Of a DNA stretch of 64,000 bases, positions 33,429-45,188 are shown piece after piece. Position numbers and translations under genes: made by a program. The stretch spans positions 124,001 to 188,000 of the forward strand of contig JAUGWO010000069.1 of the NCBI GenBank assembly GCA_049724395.1, read 5' to 3'. The stretch is from Spongospora subterranea f. sp. subterranea (taxonomy: Eukaryota > Endomyxa: Phytomyxea > Phytomyxea > Plasmodiophorida). How positions within the stretch are numbered: position 1 is the stretch's first letter; every line of letters begins with the position of its first letter. Below the pieces are notes generated by a model. That model was not told the origin of the DNA. It worked only from the letters and a program-made list of their open reading frames with translations, and searched no databases.

Positions 33429-34127
33429 GTGCAAAACGACTGGAAAAAAAGTAGACAAAAATTTGCAATGTAAAATCGTCCCTTCCTTAGCGCGGTGAAT
33501 TTGCCTTGACATTAGGTGTCGATGACCCTATTCTGGTCGTTGGTGATCCAATTTCCGGTTGTGTACAACTCATACGAGGTAGTGGCCGAGCCCTAATTTT
33601 TACGCATATTCAGGTTTGGGTGTTCATAACCCGAATCTTGTTGTTCATACTGTATTATGATCCTAAACGTGGCTGCTGTACGCACATTTTAGGGTGCTCG
33701 CAACCCGGACTCTACATTTAGTGTATCTTGTAGTGTTCACCACAGTGTGTCTCCACTCTCCAGTTCGATGTTTGGACCCCAATTGGATCACAGTAAATAC
33801 GCGCTCGACAGCGACAATGACGTCTGGATATCAATCATCGAACCTCTATCACTCGCAACAAACAGAAACATGGCGGTTTTGGATGTGTATTATTAGTATT
33901 ACGAGCCGCTTCCGTGAATAGTGTCAATCAGATGAAGTATTATCGCTTTCGCATGACAAATCGCCTATATAAACAAGTGAAGTAAGCACCCATTTTCTGT
34001 ATGTGGACGCTGCGCTCTGGCTGCTCCGACAACTGAAAACATCTCACCGACAAAATCTTGCAGTGCTGATTGATAACTGATACGGTGATATCCCAGCGAT
34101 GCATGAGGGCGATTGCGTAGACTTCGT

Positions 34128-35724
34128 TCAAGTCGAGAACGAGCGAGCCGTCAGAAGGCCTTTTGCATCATCCGCGCTGAAAATTTCACTCATTTCGTCA
34201 AAATCGGCCATAAAAGCAACAAGATTCTCGAAGTAATCCTTCGTCGTCTTTAGGTATTTGCCCAAGATGCAGGAACAGAATACAGGCGATAAGGGAGCGG
34301 GGGCCATCTTCGGGCAGGAAAAAAGTTGGCGCATGTTTGGGACAAGTTCGGGTAGTTCCTCTTGAAACAGTTCGAGCGTATCTTTGAAAGAGCGTGCCCA
34401 CTCAACGGGGTCGTAATCGCTGAAAAGTAGAGCCTTGAGAGGAGGATGTAAATCATCAATGTTGAACAGACTCTTCGGGACCAAGCCACAGACAGCAAAC
34501 GTTTTGGCGATATATTGCTGGATGGGAACGAGTCCATCCATTTTTGGCGCCACGTCGTTGTGTCAAGTAATCGGGGCACTTCGGATTTCCTGCCTTTGTC
34601 TGCGTCCTCACGTCACATACAGCTTTCTCGATGTAATTATCGTAGCGGGAGACATAATACGCCTGAACGCTGCCATTAATGGCGACACCCAGCGGCTGAA
34701 GGATATTAGTCATGTTAGGTGGGACAATGACAATGAAAATGTTATGCTTTGCTAGAAGTTTTTGGTTGGAGGCCTTAACATGAGCACCGTAGGAATCGAT
34801 TATGTACAGGACTGGTTCTCGCGAGAATGCGGTCTGTCGGCGGCTGAGCAGCGTGTTGGCTGCGTGATCAATGAAAATTTGATCGTTCCACATACCTATT
34901 TGATTGACGTCGACCAAAAAAACCGGGGGCACATGTGGAATTGTTTTTCATTTTGCCAAACAAATCGTGTGGCTTGATCATTTCACCAGCAGCGCTGACC
35001 GTGAAAGAAATAGTGAAACGCTTATGAGATGTCCCACCCTTCTTAAGGAGGACATTACGCTTTCCTTTGGTGGTTATCGTCGATGACGCCTTGGTCTCAA
35101 AATATCTTGGGACTTGGTCCATATTGAAAATACTTTCGGCTTTGACCTTATGCAGACCGATTAAAGACTGAACTTGATGGACGAGTTCAATACAGATCGC
35201 AGGTGCATCGGCAGGCGGCTGGATGTTTGACGTCGGTTACAAATTATTTTCTGTTTTGATATTAGCGCACCAGCCCGGTGATGCCCCGCAACCATCTTCG
35301 GCGTCGGAAAACCGTATCGATCCCCGCTGCATTGACATTGCCACCTTCTGGGTGCAGCTTCTTATAAAACACGGCGAGCTTTGGCGCAAATATATTGATC
35401 TTTGACACGAAGTCCTTTATAATTGTGCACCACGACCCATTCCTTCTCTACGTCCTGATACTGAGCACGACGTCCCCCACCAAACAGTCTACGCCGTGTT
35501 CGGGTCACGACATCCCGATTCATCATCGCTTGCGCGATCTCCTCTCTATGTTGGTACCAGCCGCGAATCGTCTTCGTAGAAAGACCCCCATATTTTTTGG
35601 CCAAGGCGGCGAACCATTTGCCCTTAACACCAGGTTGGTGCTCATTAATCAGATCATGTTTGAACTTCAACGAGTTAGCATTTTCGTGGTAATACGCTTT
35701 GGCCTCGAGGATTACGTTCGCCAA
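34128..35724 (-). pseudogene. Pogo/CENP-B-like DDE transposase, broken
   Basis: From the 5' end (35724) a helix-turn-helix head is seen (HQPGVKGKWFAALAKKYGG, STKTIRGWYQHREEIAQAM). The catalytic core then has MDQVPRYFETKAS (first Asp), a switch in frame, TSHKRFTISFTVSAAGEM, and FLVDVNQIGMWNDQIFIDHA. YIIDSYGAHVKASNQKLL carries the second Asp and IVPPNMTNILQPLGV is the pogo-family box. AVNGSVQAYYVSRYDNYIEK and a tail (KTFAVCGLVPKSLFNIDDL) follow. These pieces occupy at least three reading frames with overlaps and no good introns between some of them, so it is a pseudogene with several frame breaks. It is a plain DNA transposon, not an LTR element. Confidence 0.75.
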
Positions 35725-35755
35725 CCATGGTGAAATATTGTCGCTGAGCTAGCAA

Positions 35756-35789
35756 CCCCGAACACAACGCCTAGGCGTTGTGTTCGGGG
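35756..35789. repeat. Perfect 34-bp palindrome at the transposon edge
   Basis: CCCCGAACACAACGCCT is followed at once by its exact reverse complement, with no spacer. It is best read as two abutting terminal repeats of the pogo-like element facing away from a shared CCTAGG centre. The same 14-bp core (AACGCCTAGGCGTT) occurs at 32347-32360. Confidence 0.9.
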
Positions 35790-35929
35790 AAGACAGTAGA
35801 TATTCAACATCACATTGCTTCGGCCTCCATCTTTTGAGTCGGACACTCTCGCCGATGTTTAGGAGACCGCAGCGTTGGTCACGATCCATTTTAGATCGTG
35901 AGCCTTTCATCGAACCGCAAATGGCGCCG

Positions 35930-36360
35930 TATTGAACGCACAACTGCTGGAGCCCATTTACATGGCCCAGCCAGAGGAGTTTGTTCAGCCAAGGGCGGAG
36001 ATGCTTGCATTCTGAACAAAGCCCTATATGAACTTAAACAAGCAGGCCGTGCCTGGCAAACAACTCTGTTTAAGACACTGAAAGTCAGCCATTTACAGCA
36101 GTCCGCTTACGAGCCTTGCATTCAACATACAGAATCAAAGACCTCGGAGATGTAAAAACATTTTGAAAAATCGAAATTCTACACCATGGAGCAACCTCAA
36201 TCATAACTCAACGTGTATACATCTTACACCTCCTAGAACACTTCAAACAAGTAGATTTCAAACCAGAACGCACACCTGCGACAGAAATACGCCAGTGTTT
36301 CTGGCTACAATATCTATCAACGCGATTGTAGGACTGTTTAATTCGATTATTACGAACCAC
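35930..36360 (+). mobile_element. Ty1/copia fragment (reverse transcriptase part), fossil
   Basis: A short piece resembles the copia reverse transcriptase: ILNKALYELKQAGRAWQ matches the family's LxKSLYGLKQAPRAW box, followed by a stretch like the later RT region. It is a broken remnant without ends, immediately right of the pogo-element palindrome. It is probably old. Whether it came from the same family as the larger copia fossil at 39.2-42.3 kb is unclear. Confidence 0.65.
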
Positions 36361-36744
36361 TGACGACCCCGATACTCGGGTAGAAAAGCACATTTATATC
36401 ACAACAGTCCCAGGTTGTTCCACGTCAATAACCAAGGAGTAAGATCCTAAGTCTTCCATAGGTCACAACACCACTCCAACCGATCAACATCAATCGACAT
36501 CAAATCGAGCGTGAGTTGCCTACCTAGTTCATAACGGAGGGGGAGGTGTTGAATCCACATCTGTGTCTCGGCCAATGTTGGCCAGAATCCAACGGAATTA
36601 TACGGAAAAACAACGGAATTCAACAGAAAAAGTTAAAATGAATACAAGAGAATAATCCCCTATAACCCTTGTGAAACTACCCTTAAGTCCATTAGGTTTA
36701 TTTGATACCTTGTTTGTTGAGTCATTGGAGGCTCAATTAATTAT
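36361..36744. other. Noncoding spacer
   Basis: This stretch lies between the copia fragment and the 3' end of the cysteine-module gene. I see no coding frame, terminal repeat or structured RNA in it. Confidence 0.4.
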
Positions 36745-38758
36745 CTAATCTTGGAATGACCAACGATTATATTGACAGGTACCATCTTCCGTTTTTTCTG
36801 GTCCAGGACAGCGAAGAATACCGAACCTGTAGTAGCTTAGTGATTCTCCCCATCTGCGAGCAAACTCATCAACACTTCCATTGCAATGATGAAGCAAACA
36901 GATGTTGATAGGACGAATGCATTGTCTGACCAACGTGTTCAAATCCGGATGAGGCGGTCTCATTGGTTCGAGCTTCGTATCCATGTACTGATCATATTGT
37001 TGGAGAATTTTGGAAAACACTGGGAGGAGGTTGCGGGTTGATGTAAAGCGAAGATCGCGTCTCTCTTCAATATCAAATGGTGGGTTTTCCTCTCCGCAAG
37101 GATGGTTCATCAAGCCCTGACATTTCCGCTGGCGGAATTGGGAATGCGCGAATTTAGTTCCCCATTTTCGAAACCACTCATTTAGATTTTTGCCACAGTG
37201 ATGAACAAAGCACCCCCAGATGGGTTCCGAAGACCGGGCATAATATGCTCGGTGGCGGATTTGAGTCGTGCGGTCACTTGATTGGTATATCTCGTTGAAT
37301 TTCCAACACAAACTAAGTTTGTCCTCTGAGGTTTTTGAAATTGAAACAGCCTTACTAAGAGCTTCGAGATCCAATGAACTGGAGTCATTGTGCCTGAAAG
37401 CACAAATGTTCATCAGTTTTTCAAAAAAAATGCAAATGAAAACCTGTACTCAGGGTTTTTTAAGATTTTCATCCTCTGGGAGCCACAGGTGTCAAGATAT
37501 GGTACAGGACCGGGGCACCATTTGTCTCCAAAACCCTTGTGATTGAAACGCCCGCCCCAACGTGTCTGGAACAGGTCTATGTCTTTGCCACAGCATTTTA
37601 CAAGACATTGAAGGATGGGGATACAGGAGCGCTTGAGAAAAAGAATCACCCGAGAATTAATACCGATGAGCGATCTTGTGCAAGAGGCCAGTTTCAAAAC
37701 AAAATTCGAAATTAAGATCAGTTTTTGCAGGGTGGTGGTTGCCTTGGTAATTAGCCTAGGATGAGGAACATCGATGTTCTTTTGTTTGACCTGAACGGTA
37801 TCCCGCCCCGACTTTCCGCGCAACTGTAGCTCCATGATGTATTTCGTCATGGCGACACTGTTGTGAAACTCGACCTGTTCTTGATTCGTCTCCTTTCCCT
37901 AAGCAGACGATACCGTTTGTGATCATCAGATCCCAGACAAAGCGGGGAACCAGAGTTCTGACCAGAAACACACAGAGACTCTCATAATCTTTGACCTCAT
38001 CCAGGTCCCAGTGTAGGGGCGGACAGAGCTTCCTCAACCCTAACGCATTACGAAATCCATCCTAGTACAACCATAAGCAGATATTGGTGATCACGATTCT
38101 TACTAGCACGACATTCTCATGAACGTCAACAAGCTGGTTTTTCGAATTGATGGTATTTTCGATGCGGGAGTTTAAAGTTTCGCACTCTACGCTTTCAATT
38201 GACTGTTGACCATCAATACTGATATGGGATGCATCACGGTTTGAACTCGTGCTCGGGTTCCAATCCTAAGAAGAACTCAGCAAACCGAAACACAATTCGG
38301 ACATGAACTGAACGGCTAAATTTTTGGAAGAACTGTTAAACTGGCGAGCGTTTCTGTTATCGGGCAAGACATTATCGAGAGAGTCTTTTGACGGCAAAAT
38401 TTCCGACTCGATGGGAATTTGATTCGGATCGATAAGGCAAGCGAGGTTCTCGCCCTCTTGGCTCAACTGTTGAGAATCGATACTGATATGGGACGCGTCA
38501 ATTTTCGAACCCGGGCTCGAGTCCCATTCCTAAAAACGCACTTAACAAGCTGAATCTCCATTTGAAGATGAAGTAAAGGGCTACATTCAGTAAAGAACAT
38601 TTACCAAACGGGTCGACACGATTGATAGTGGAAAAATCAAACTCCAACAAGGAATTGCCTTCCAGCCAATTTGGCTCCCAAGTCGAATACTCGAATACTG
38701 TAAAGGGCAAATCTTGGGCCTCGTCATGGGGCATTGCCCATTCCTGCGACGGCGACAT
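36745..38758 (-). CDS. Protein with three copies of an unrecognised cysteine module
   Basis: A multi-exon gene encodes about 560-600 residues, starting MSPSQEWAMPHDEAQDLPF. The N-terminal part is acidic and includes a duplicated exon (HISIDSQQLS and HISIDGQQSI). The C-terminal part repeats a module three times: CIPILQCLVKCCG..RWGGRF...CPG...C, then CFVHHCGKNLNEWFRKWGTK...CQG...C, then CLLHHCNGSVDEFARRWGES...CPG...C. The shared pattern is C-L/F-x2-C/H-C, F-x-RWG, F-x-x-G, C-P-G, C. This may be a small metal-binding or disulfide fold. Introns near 37394-37450, 37904-37945 and 38056-38098 are GT-AG and join in frame, so the gene is not obviously broken. No signal peptide is seen. I do not know the family. 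Confidence 0.55.
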
Positions 38759-38789
38759 TATGTCCTGCAAGGACCAGTGATCTCAGAAT

Positions 38790-39071
38790 TCACTCAATTC
38801 TTCCGCCATCCATACCGAGAAAGTCGACGAGGCGATTTTCGTGGCGGGATTGGCCTGATTTGAGCCAAGCGGTTCGCTCCAGCCATGCCCAGTGTCGGTT
38901 GACACAGATCGAGTCGGTCTGGTCGCCAAAAGCAGTAATCCCAACAAGTTGAGGACATGCATTTGAGGAATGGCGCAACAGTGTTGCGCGAACGATGAGT
39001 TCAGAGTCCGTCATTCCACCTACTCGACAGGATTCGATTAGAAAGAGAGCGGTGCCAATCTTCTGATCCAA
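38790..39071 (-). CDS. Hypothetical ORF upstream of the cysteine-module gene
   Basis: A frame of 93 codons starts MDQKIGTALFLIES and ends FLGMDGGRIE. It could be an extra 5' exon of the neighbouring gene, but none of the splices tried keeps the frame. No family is recognised. Confidence 0.2.
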   Translation of the reverse strand: MDQKIGTALFLIESCRVGGMTDSELIVRATLLRHSSNACPQLVGITAFGDQTDSICVNRHWAWLERTAWLKSGQSRHENRLVDFLGMDGGRIE

Positions 39072-39179
39072 TCAATTCTTTACAATTGAAAAGACCGGAT
39101 TCAAAATCACCAGTGGGGGCCGTTGAAAATGTAGATATTTATCAACAATAACGGTTGGCGCCAATCGTCGTTACGGCAG

Positions 39180-42100
39180 GTGGCGCAGATACCCGCTCTT
39201 CTGTCTTTTTCGTTGGATGTCAAAAACATTATTGCATATGTCAATAGATTAAGAGTCCCGACTCTCTACCGATATGCAGACATGGCAGAAGTACAGGAGA
39301 CGGAGCCGTCCCTGACAAATTCAGAACTAGATGCTGCGATTACTCTCTTAGAGCGTGAAGCCAAGCTGAGGAAGCTGGCACAGCTAAAATTAAATGAAGC
39401 ACAAACCACCGAGAAGAGTATGGAGGGTGACCTTGGGAAGTATTGGGGGTTATGATCGAATACACACACCAGTGTTTCGACGGCAAGGACACAAATTTCC
39501 AATTCTGGCTGAAGAACGCAGCCATTTACCTGCAGGTTAAGGGGCTCGGCGAGATGGTCGGGATCGATAACTGATCCCCTCACTGCAGTATTAACAGGAG
39601 TCTTTGCCAGCCTAGACTTACGAGCACTAACACTGATTCGACTAAATCTTACTACTACTACAGATGACGTGGCCAGACTGACAAACATTCAGTCTTGCCA
39701 CACAGCAGCTCAAGCCTGGCGATGTACCTACTCAACTTACCATCGGTCAAGCCGTCCCCTCATCACCCAAGCTGTCCACTCCTTAATCTCAACAAGGCAA
39801 GGCGACGACGAGCCAAGCCGGGAGTATGCATCCAGACTGTCCAGCGCAGCATTGAGGGTCCGAGCCGTCGTTCCAGAGAAGATGATCAAATTCTTCGGAT
39901 GAATTAGCGGCGACGATCATGCTACTGCGAGTGAACAAGAGGTTCAAGATCATCACAAGCATTATCAATGCCCACCAATCGGACACGCCCCTAAGCACGG
40001 AGCGATTGACAGCGATGCTGATGGAAGAAGAACGCTCCGAAACCATCCCCACCATTGAGATCGGCATCGATAGCGGAGTTGAGCGTTGAACTCAATGCAT
40101 TGAAGGCATCCATCGGTCAACGACACGGAAACGATTGTAAAATCCATCCAGGGAGCCACCCCAATGCCAACTGTTTCACACCAACACCCACATAAGGCGC
40201 CACCTCCAGATTGGAGAAATCTTGACCCATTATCACCAGCTAAACTTTCCCTTTACGGCTTGCCGCCACAATCGACACTATCATTGGCTCCACCACCACG
40301 ACATAACTCCAGCGACTGGACAATCGATAGCGCTTTCTCGCAACACATGGCGTCTGATCAGGGGAGTATCCAAAGTTATCAACCCGAACAATATTGTCCC
40401 TCATATTCTTAGGGGACGGATCGCTGTGCGGGAAAGGGAATAGGACAAGCTATTCTCAACAATATCCCGGTAAACAAACATAAACGGTGTACTTCATGTT
40501 CCCAATTTCAGAAACTTGATTCTGGTCTGTCCCGGTTGGTGGCCGGTTAGGACCAGGTCAGTGTGATACTTGAGTTAAAAAACCCTGAGGGCAGGGATTT
40601 TGGGGAATACCCTAAGGTTGGCCAGCTAATACGGAAGTAGAGCGCAGGTTGTTGAGCATGCGAGGAACGAACGTCTTGAAAAATAGACAGCTGATTTGTG
40701 ATGATGCGACTTGGGTTCAAGGCATTGTGGTGGAATTTCCCCCGTGTGTCCAATGGTTAGAAGGGTTTTAGTGAGTCGGGTCATGGGATCAACCTCACAC
40801 TATCGCAATGTCGGTCAAACTGCAGATTATTCAGCAAAAGGTGATATTGTCTAGCGAATGAGCTTTGACATCAAGTTTCGTCTTGGCCCTCTTGTAGATA
40901 TGGGTACGACAAACCTGGCACCAAAATGCCGAACACAATCACAAAGAAAAATTCCCAATTTCAGTCGACATAATTATAGCAAGGAAAATTGGAGGGAACC
41001 CGAAGGGTTAATAACTGGATCGGCACTACGAGGAGAGGACAATCTCTATACCATACCAAGCAATGCAAACGATATAAATGATCACACCAACGGGCGCATG
41101 CTTCTCATCCCAATTCGGCGAAAGTGTTTCGCTACAGATGTGGCATCTGAGGACGTTTCATACAGAATACCAAGATCTCCGGTGCATGGTCAAGGAAAAC
41201 TTATTGCAATGTAGCCAAGAAGAGGATACCATGGATTTGAGATTATGCAAATGTTCTGGATGTTATCAAGGTAAAATGACAACGGCCACTTCCCCAAGGC
41301 AAGCAAATCTAAAACGATAAGACCACTAGATATAGTTCAACGGACGTCAAAGTCCCTACCCAACACCCGGAATTCACGACAATGTGAGGTATATCATCAC
41401 CTTTGTCGACCATCACACCTGCTTCTTACGCGTCTATTTTCTCAAACACAAACACGAGGCATTTTTCGGCCCTTACGCGTTTCCAGCAAGAGTCGAACGT
41501 CGAAAACTGGAATAAGATCGGAATATTACAGAGTGACAATGCAGGAGAGTACTTATCAAACGAGTGCAGACAATATTAAGCTGATAACGGAATCTTCCAT
41601 CGAACGAGTGTTGCGTACGATCCAGAACAGAACGGCCTCGCCGAGAGAATCAATCGGACCATAGACGAGACATCGGGAAGCGCCAGGCACCACGCCGGAT
41701 TACCAAAAGGCTATTGGACGTTCGCCGTCGCAGCAGCCGTACATGTAATCAATCGCCGACCTCATTCATCACTTCCAGGGCCTATAACACCTTTCTAGGC
41801 CTGGTACGGTAAGAAACCAGCTAGTCTTGACTACCTGAGAGTATTCGACTGCGACGCCTGGATGTTTATTCACAAACAGCCGCAAAGAGGGTACTACAAT
41901 ACCTATCCAGTACTTTGCCACTCGGCCTCATCTGCTCAAGGAAAACCCACGACCAATTTGCGTACTCTGACAGCGTTGGGAACAAGATGTCGACACACGA
42001 TGCTCTACGACCGAATACGTGATTATGCTAGCTGGCTCACCTATATGCTGGAGAGGCAAACGGCAAAAGAGAGTAGCGAACCTCCTCAGTCCATGCTGAG

Positions 42101-42330
42101 TACATCGCCTTGTACGATATCGTTAGAGAGATTGTTTGGCTAAGACAACTAAAGATCGAACTAAATGATCATGATCCTGGACCAACCATAGTTTATGGTG
42201 ACAATCGAGGGTGTCTTTCTATATCGCGCAACCTGTGGACTGATTCCAGGACAAAGCACATTGACATCAAGTGCCATACCAAACGTACAAGGTCCCATGT
42301 TGACGAAATATCAGACGCCACATGAAGCGC
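39180..42330 (+). mobile_element. Ty1/copia LTR retrotransposon fossil
   Basis: Parts occur in copia order on the plus strand. They are a gag-like region (about 39180-39900), a protease-like trace (about 40290-40400), an integrase core (about 41340-41880, with the SDNAGEYLSN and PEQNGLAERINRT boxes) and RNase H (about 42080-42330, with EYIALYDIVREIVWLRQL and TKHIDIKCH). Most of the reverse transcriptase region is not evident between integrase and RNase H, so the copy is internally short as well as broken in many places. No long terminal repeats were found at either side. It is an old, dead copy. The integrase and RNase H before-and-after order marks it as copia, not Ty3. Confidence 0.85.
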
Positions 42331-42332
42331 TG

Positions 42333-42556
42333 CACACTGATAGCAAAGTGACGACATACAGTTTTGGGATTTTCGTTCTTTGCACATTGTCTCGGAACTA
42401 TGCAGAGCAAGCTGAGGACCCAGGTCATATCCCATATATTTCAGTTGCTGAAAACGCAACTAAAAAGGGAGCGGAGGGGAGTCGTCAAGATAATCCGAGA
42501 CATGTGCAAAGAACGAAAATCCCAGAACTGTATGTCGTCACCTCGCTATCAGTGTG
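42333..42556. repeat. Fold-back inverted repeat (MITE-like), 62-bp arms
   Basis: The arm CACACTGATAGC...GACATTGTCTCGG-type sequence at 42333-42395 is matched by its reverse complement at 42495-42556, with a 99-bp spacer. Both arms contain GTGACGACATACAG and GGGATTTTCGTTCTTTGCACA. It starts three bases after the copia RNase H region ends. It may be a miniature inverted-repeat element inserted at or forming the element's end. Confidence 0.85.
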
Positions 42557-43811
42557 TTTCATTCAGTAGTCCTGTAGCGATCCAAACGGATCCGCTGGCG
42601 ACGGAATGGAGCAAATACAGTTCCCAGACCCTCAGTTGCTCAAATTTCACACTGTTGCGTTCCCCAGCCCAGGACCCAGACGTTTCCCCACACAACAATG
42701 ACGCCATCAGATTCAGAGAACCATCTCAGGGCCGTATGGGATGCGGCCCAGGCTCAGTTCCTGGTGACACAGCTGCAGGCTCGGGCTGATTTGGGCATGC
42801 GTGCCGATTGAGCGGAGCGGCAATCAACATGCAATTCAAGTGCGATGTGCTGATTACCATGCAGCAGTTCGGTGACCCAAGCCTCGCAGCATGTTGCACA
42901 AGGGGAAGCACATAATCATCAAACATGGGCTTTATTTTCTAAATGCCATTTTGGGAACGTTACAGGGTTTGAAATGGAACTCCCATAATTTGCCAGACGC
43001 TGATGCGCTCTTACACAAATCAGTGAACAAAAGAGTTGAACACATTTATTATATTGATTATTGTGAAAGAATGTATCCCGACCATGACTCGAACGCTTTC
43101 AAGACATCAGACCAAAAGCCTGGTGATGTGCATATCAGACACATCTGAGAAGCGGCCTCAAGGAATCGGGGAATTGCAGCAAGAACAGATGGCAACATGA
43201 GAGAACCCCATGATATATGCGTCTCTGCCCTGAACTGATATATTCATGTCATATACCAAGGTGTCTGGACATAAAGCCGATGGGAAATCAGTATTAATTT
43301 CAGTATTTGACTACGTGAAATCTGTATACCGATGGGACAATATGCAATCCCCTCAAAAAAGAGGGTCCTCGGCGAAACTGAGTAGAGTCAACAATCGATT
43401 AACCCCCGACTATAATAAGACCAATCGACAACTTCGACTATACATGGCGTCATCAACAATATCAAAATGTATCCATATCGATTGTGATGGCATTGTCCCC
43501 TCGAAACAAATCCGTGGCGGACTGCGGTAAAGAGTTGGTTAGGGCCCGCTCATATATATATCAATAGAGGGGTTTAGGGTGGGTACTGCCTGGAACTGCA
43601 CATTAGGGGTTGTCGAATCGCTGCCAGATTATTGTAGTCCAGCAACTTCTGAGAATCTTCGGTTGAGAGTGGCTGCTGTGATGTTGGCAATCCCTCTATA
43701 GCAGGAAGGGGGAATTTCGCGAGATAACGCCACGACCAAAATCGAAGATTGCCTTTTGATTAAGTACAAGACAGCATCCTGAACGTCATGTCATTTCTTG
43801 ACTTCTAAACG
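42557..43811. other. Spacer without supportable gene
   Basis: Short frames occur, such as one at 42694 beginning MTPSDSENHLRAVWDAAQAQ. It looks like the head of a gag-type helical protein but stops after about 37 codons. A TATATATATATC run sits near 43551. Nothing else is supported. Confidence 0.35.
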
Positions 43812-45188
43812 TCAAACTGAAAATTTGCCAGTACTGACATTTTCTACTTGATACTGTTCATCGGACGCCATGGTTAATTCAGGCCGTTCCTTGACCTCAA
43901 TGTTGTTATCCGTCAGATGCTCACCTAACGTTCGAAGGAGAATGTCATGTAGACGGTCCGCTGTGTCATTCCAAGCGAAATATGTTTCAACAAACACGCC
44001 ATTGTACAAGTAGAAGTACCTGATCGAAGAAAATTAGAGTTGGAATTCAGTCTGAAGGTTGCTCTCCAATAATCACCCTTGTATATTACTATCCATCTTA
44101 ATATGGACAGGTAAAGTGTTCTCAACTCTGAAAACATTCAGAGCAACATCGATTTCGCTGATGTCTGTTCCTTCTTCTGGCAATACAATCAGCACAACTA
44201 AGCTCGTTATATGAACAGCTACAAGTTCCCGTCTCCGGGTCTATGGGGAAAACGGGCTCAGCTATTCACCACGACATCCGATTATATCGGTTAGACAGAC
44301 CGGATTCCCGATATCGTCCTTGAGATAAATGGTGAAAGAGGTCACTGGTTCGGTCGATTCACAGGATTTGTAGAGGTGTAGTATGGCCCACATCTCCTCT
44401 GGATCTAACGCTAGCCATTCTGGCGAACAACACATGATATTATGGTTGTGAATAATGGCAGCCTGCTGATATTCGGATATCGATGAGGCCACCGAAATCA
44501 TCTGAGGAACTGTCATCATTTAAGGGAGCCTGAATGCCGTCAAATTGTATGCTGACATTTTCGATATGGCTGACCTTTTCGCAAAGGGTAAACTGTGGGG
44601 TAGGCCAATCCACGACGTGGATGGATTGCCTTTACCGATTAGGCGCGTTATCATTGGTGAGACACTCTAACCGTAACCAGTTCACTGATGGCGCCTTTGT
44701 TTGACATCGCTCGAGAACAATACCTGAATTTCTTTGCGGACCTCAGCTGCTGATGCATTCAACATTGAAATTCCGGCTAGAGATATGGATGATCTAGTAC
44801 TTGCTATGATATGCTGAGCTATCCATTGGTAGGCGGTATTCAAGCAGCATATAAACATCTACAAAGGCTTTAGCTCAACATCGTCCGGTGACCGATCGTG
44901 ACCGATTACAGTGTCGTCGACGATCAAATAGGCAATGCTAGCCGTTTTGGTATGAATAACATCGACCTGGCATTGGTACGATTGCGTCGACGTTTGCAGA
45001 GCCGTCAACAGGCCTTGAATAGCAAACGGCGTGTCAATTCCATCGCTGCTGTATTGAAATATCGGCATCCCCGCCGATGATACGATTGCCATCCAACAGC
45101 AGCCCATGTGACAAGACCAATAACACCAACGATATAGCTCGAATATATGCAGATTACCGGTGGCCAACACAAGGGGCAGTACCCACAT
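43812..45188 (-). CDS. Longin-domain protein, Fuzzy-like (MON1/CCZ1/Fuzzy group)
   Basis: A spliced gene with a longin-type start: WMAIVSSAGMPIFQYSSDGI, then FAIQGLLTALQTS and TASIAYLIVDDTVI, resembling Fuzzy's SSGVPLFCRSS...FSVIGSLNGV. After an intron near 44874-44915 comes MFICCLNTAYQWIAQHIIAS. A second longin-like unit appears at 44262-44519 (IIHNHNIMCCSPEWLALDPEEMWAIL). The last exon ends NVSTGKFSV. Fuzzy, with Inturned and Wdpcp, forms the CPLANE complex that recruits IFT-A to basal bodies; MON1/CCZ1 are Rab7 exchange factors of the same fold. A flagellate genome with IFT genes fits Fuzzy, but CCZ1 or HPS-type proteins are not excluded. Exons between 44520 and 44820 are not fully resolved. 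Confidence 0.45.

Larger units (their letters stand above)
32298..35772 (-). mobile_element. Decayed pogo/Tc1-type DNA transposon
   Basis: A CENP-B/pogo-class (DDE_1) transposase lies on the minus strand (34128-35724). The 14-base word AGGCGTTGTGTTCG at 32298 and its exact inverse at 35759-35772 bound a 3.5-kb unit. Further inverted copies of the word (AGGCGTTCTATTCG) at 32327-32360 suggest nested or tandem insertions. Host-type TA flanks are plausible at the CCTAGG centres but not proven. The 1.7 kb left of the transposase holds no recognisable gene and one 41-bp direct repeat. The element is dead, as its transposase is broken. Confidence 0.6.

Noticed and set aside
40860-41340. Host gene with internal exons between copia parts
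   Set aside because: Frames here fall between gag/protease and integrase traces and are best explained as part of the copia fossil.
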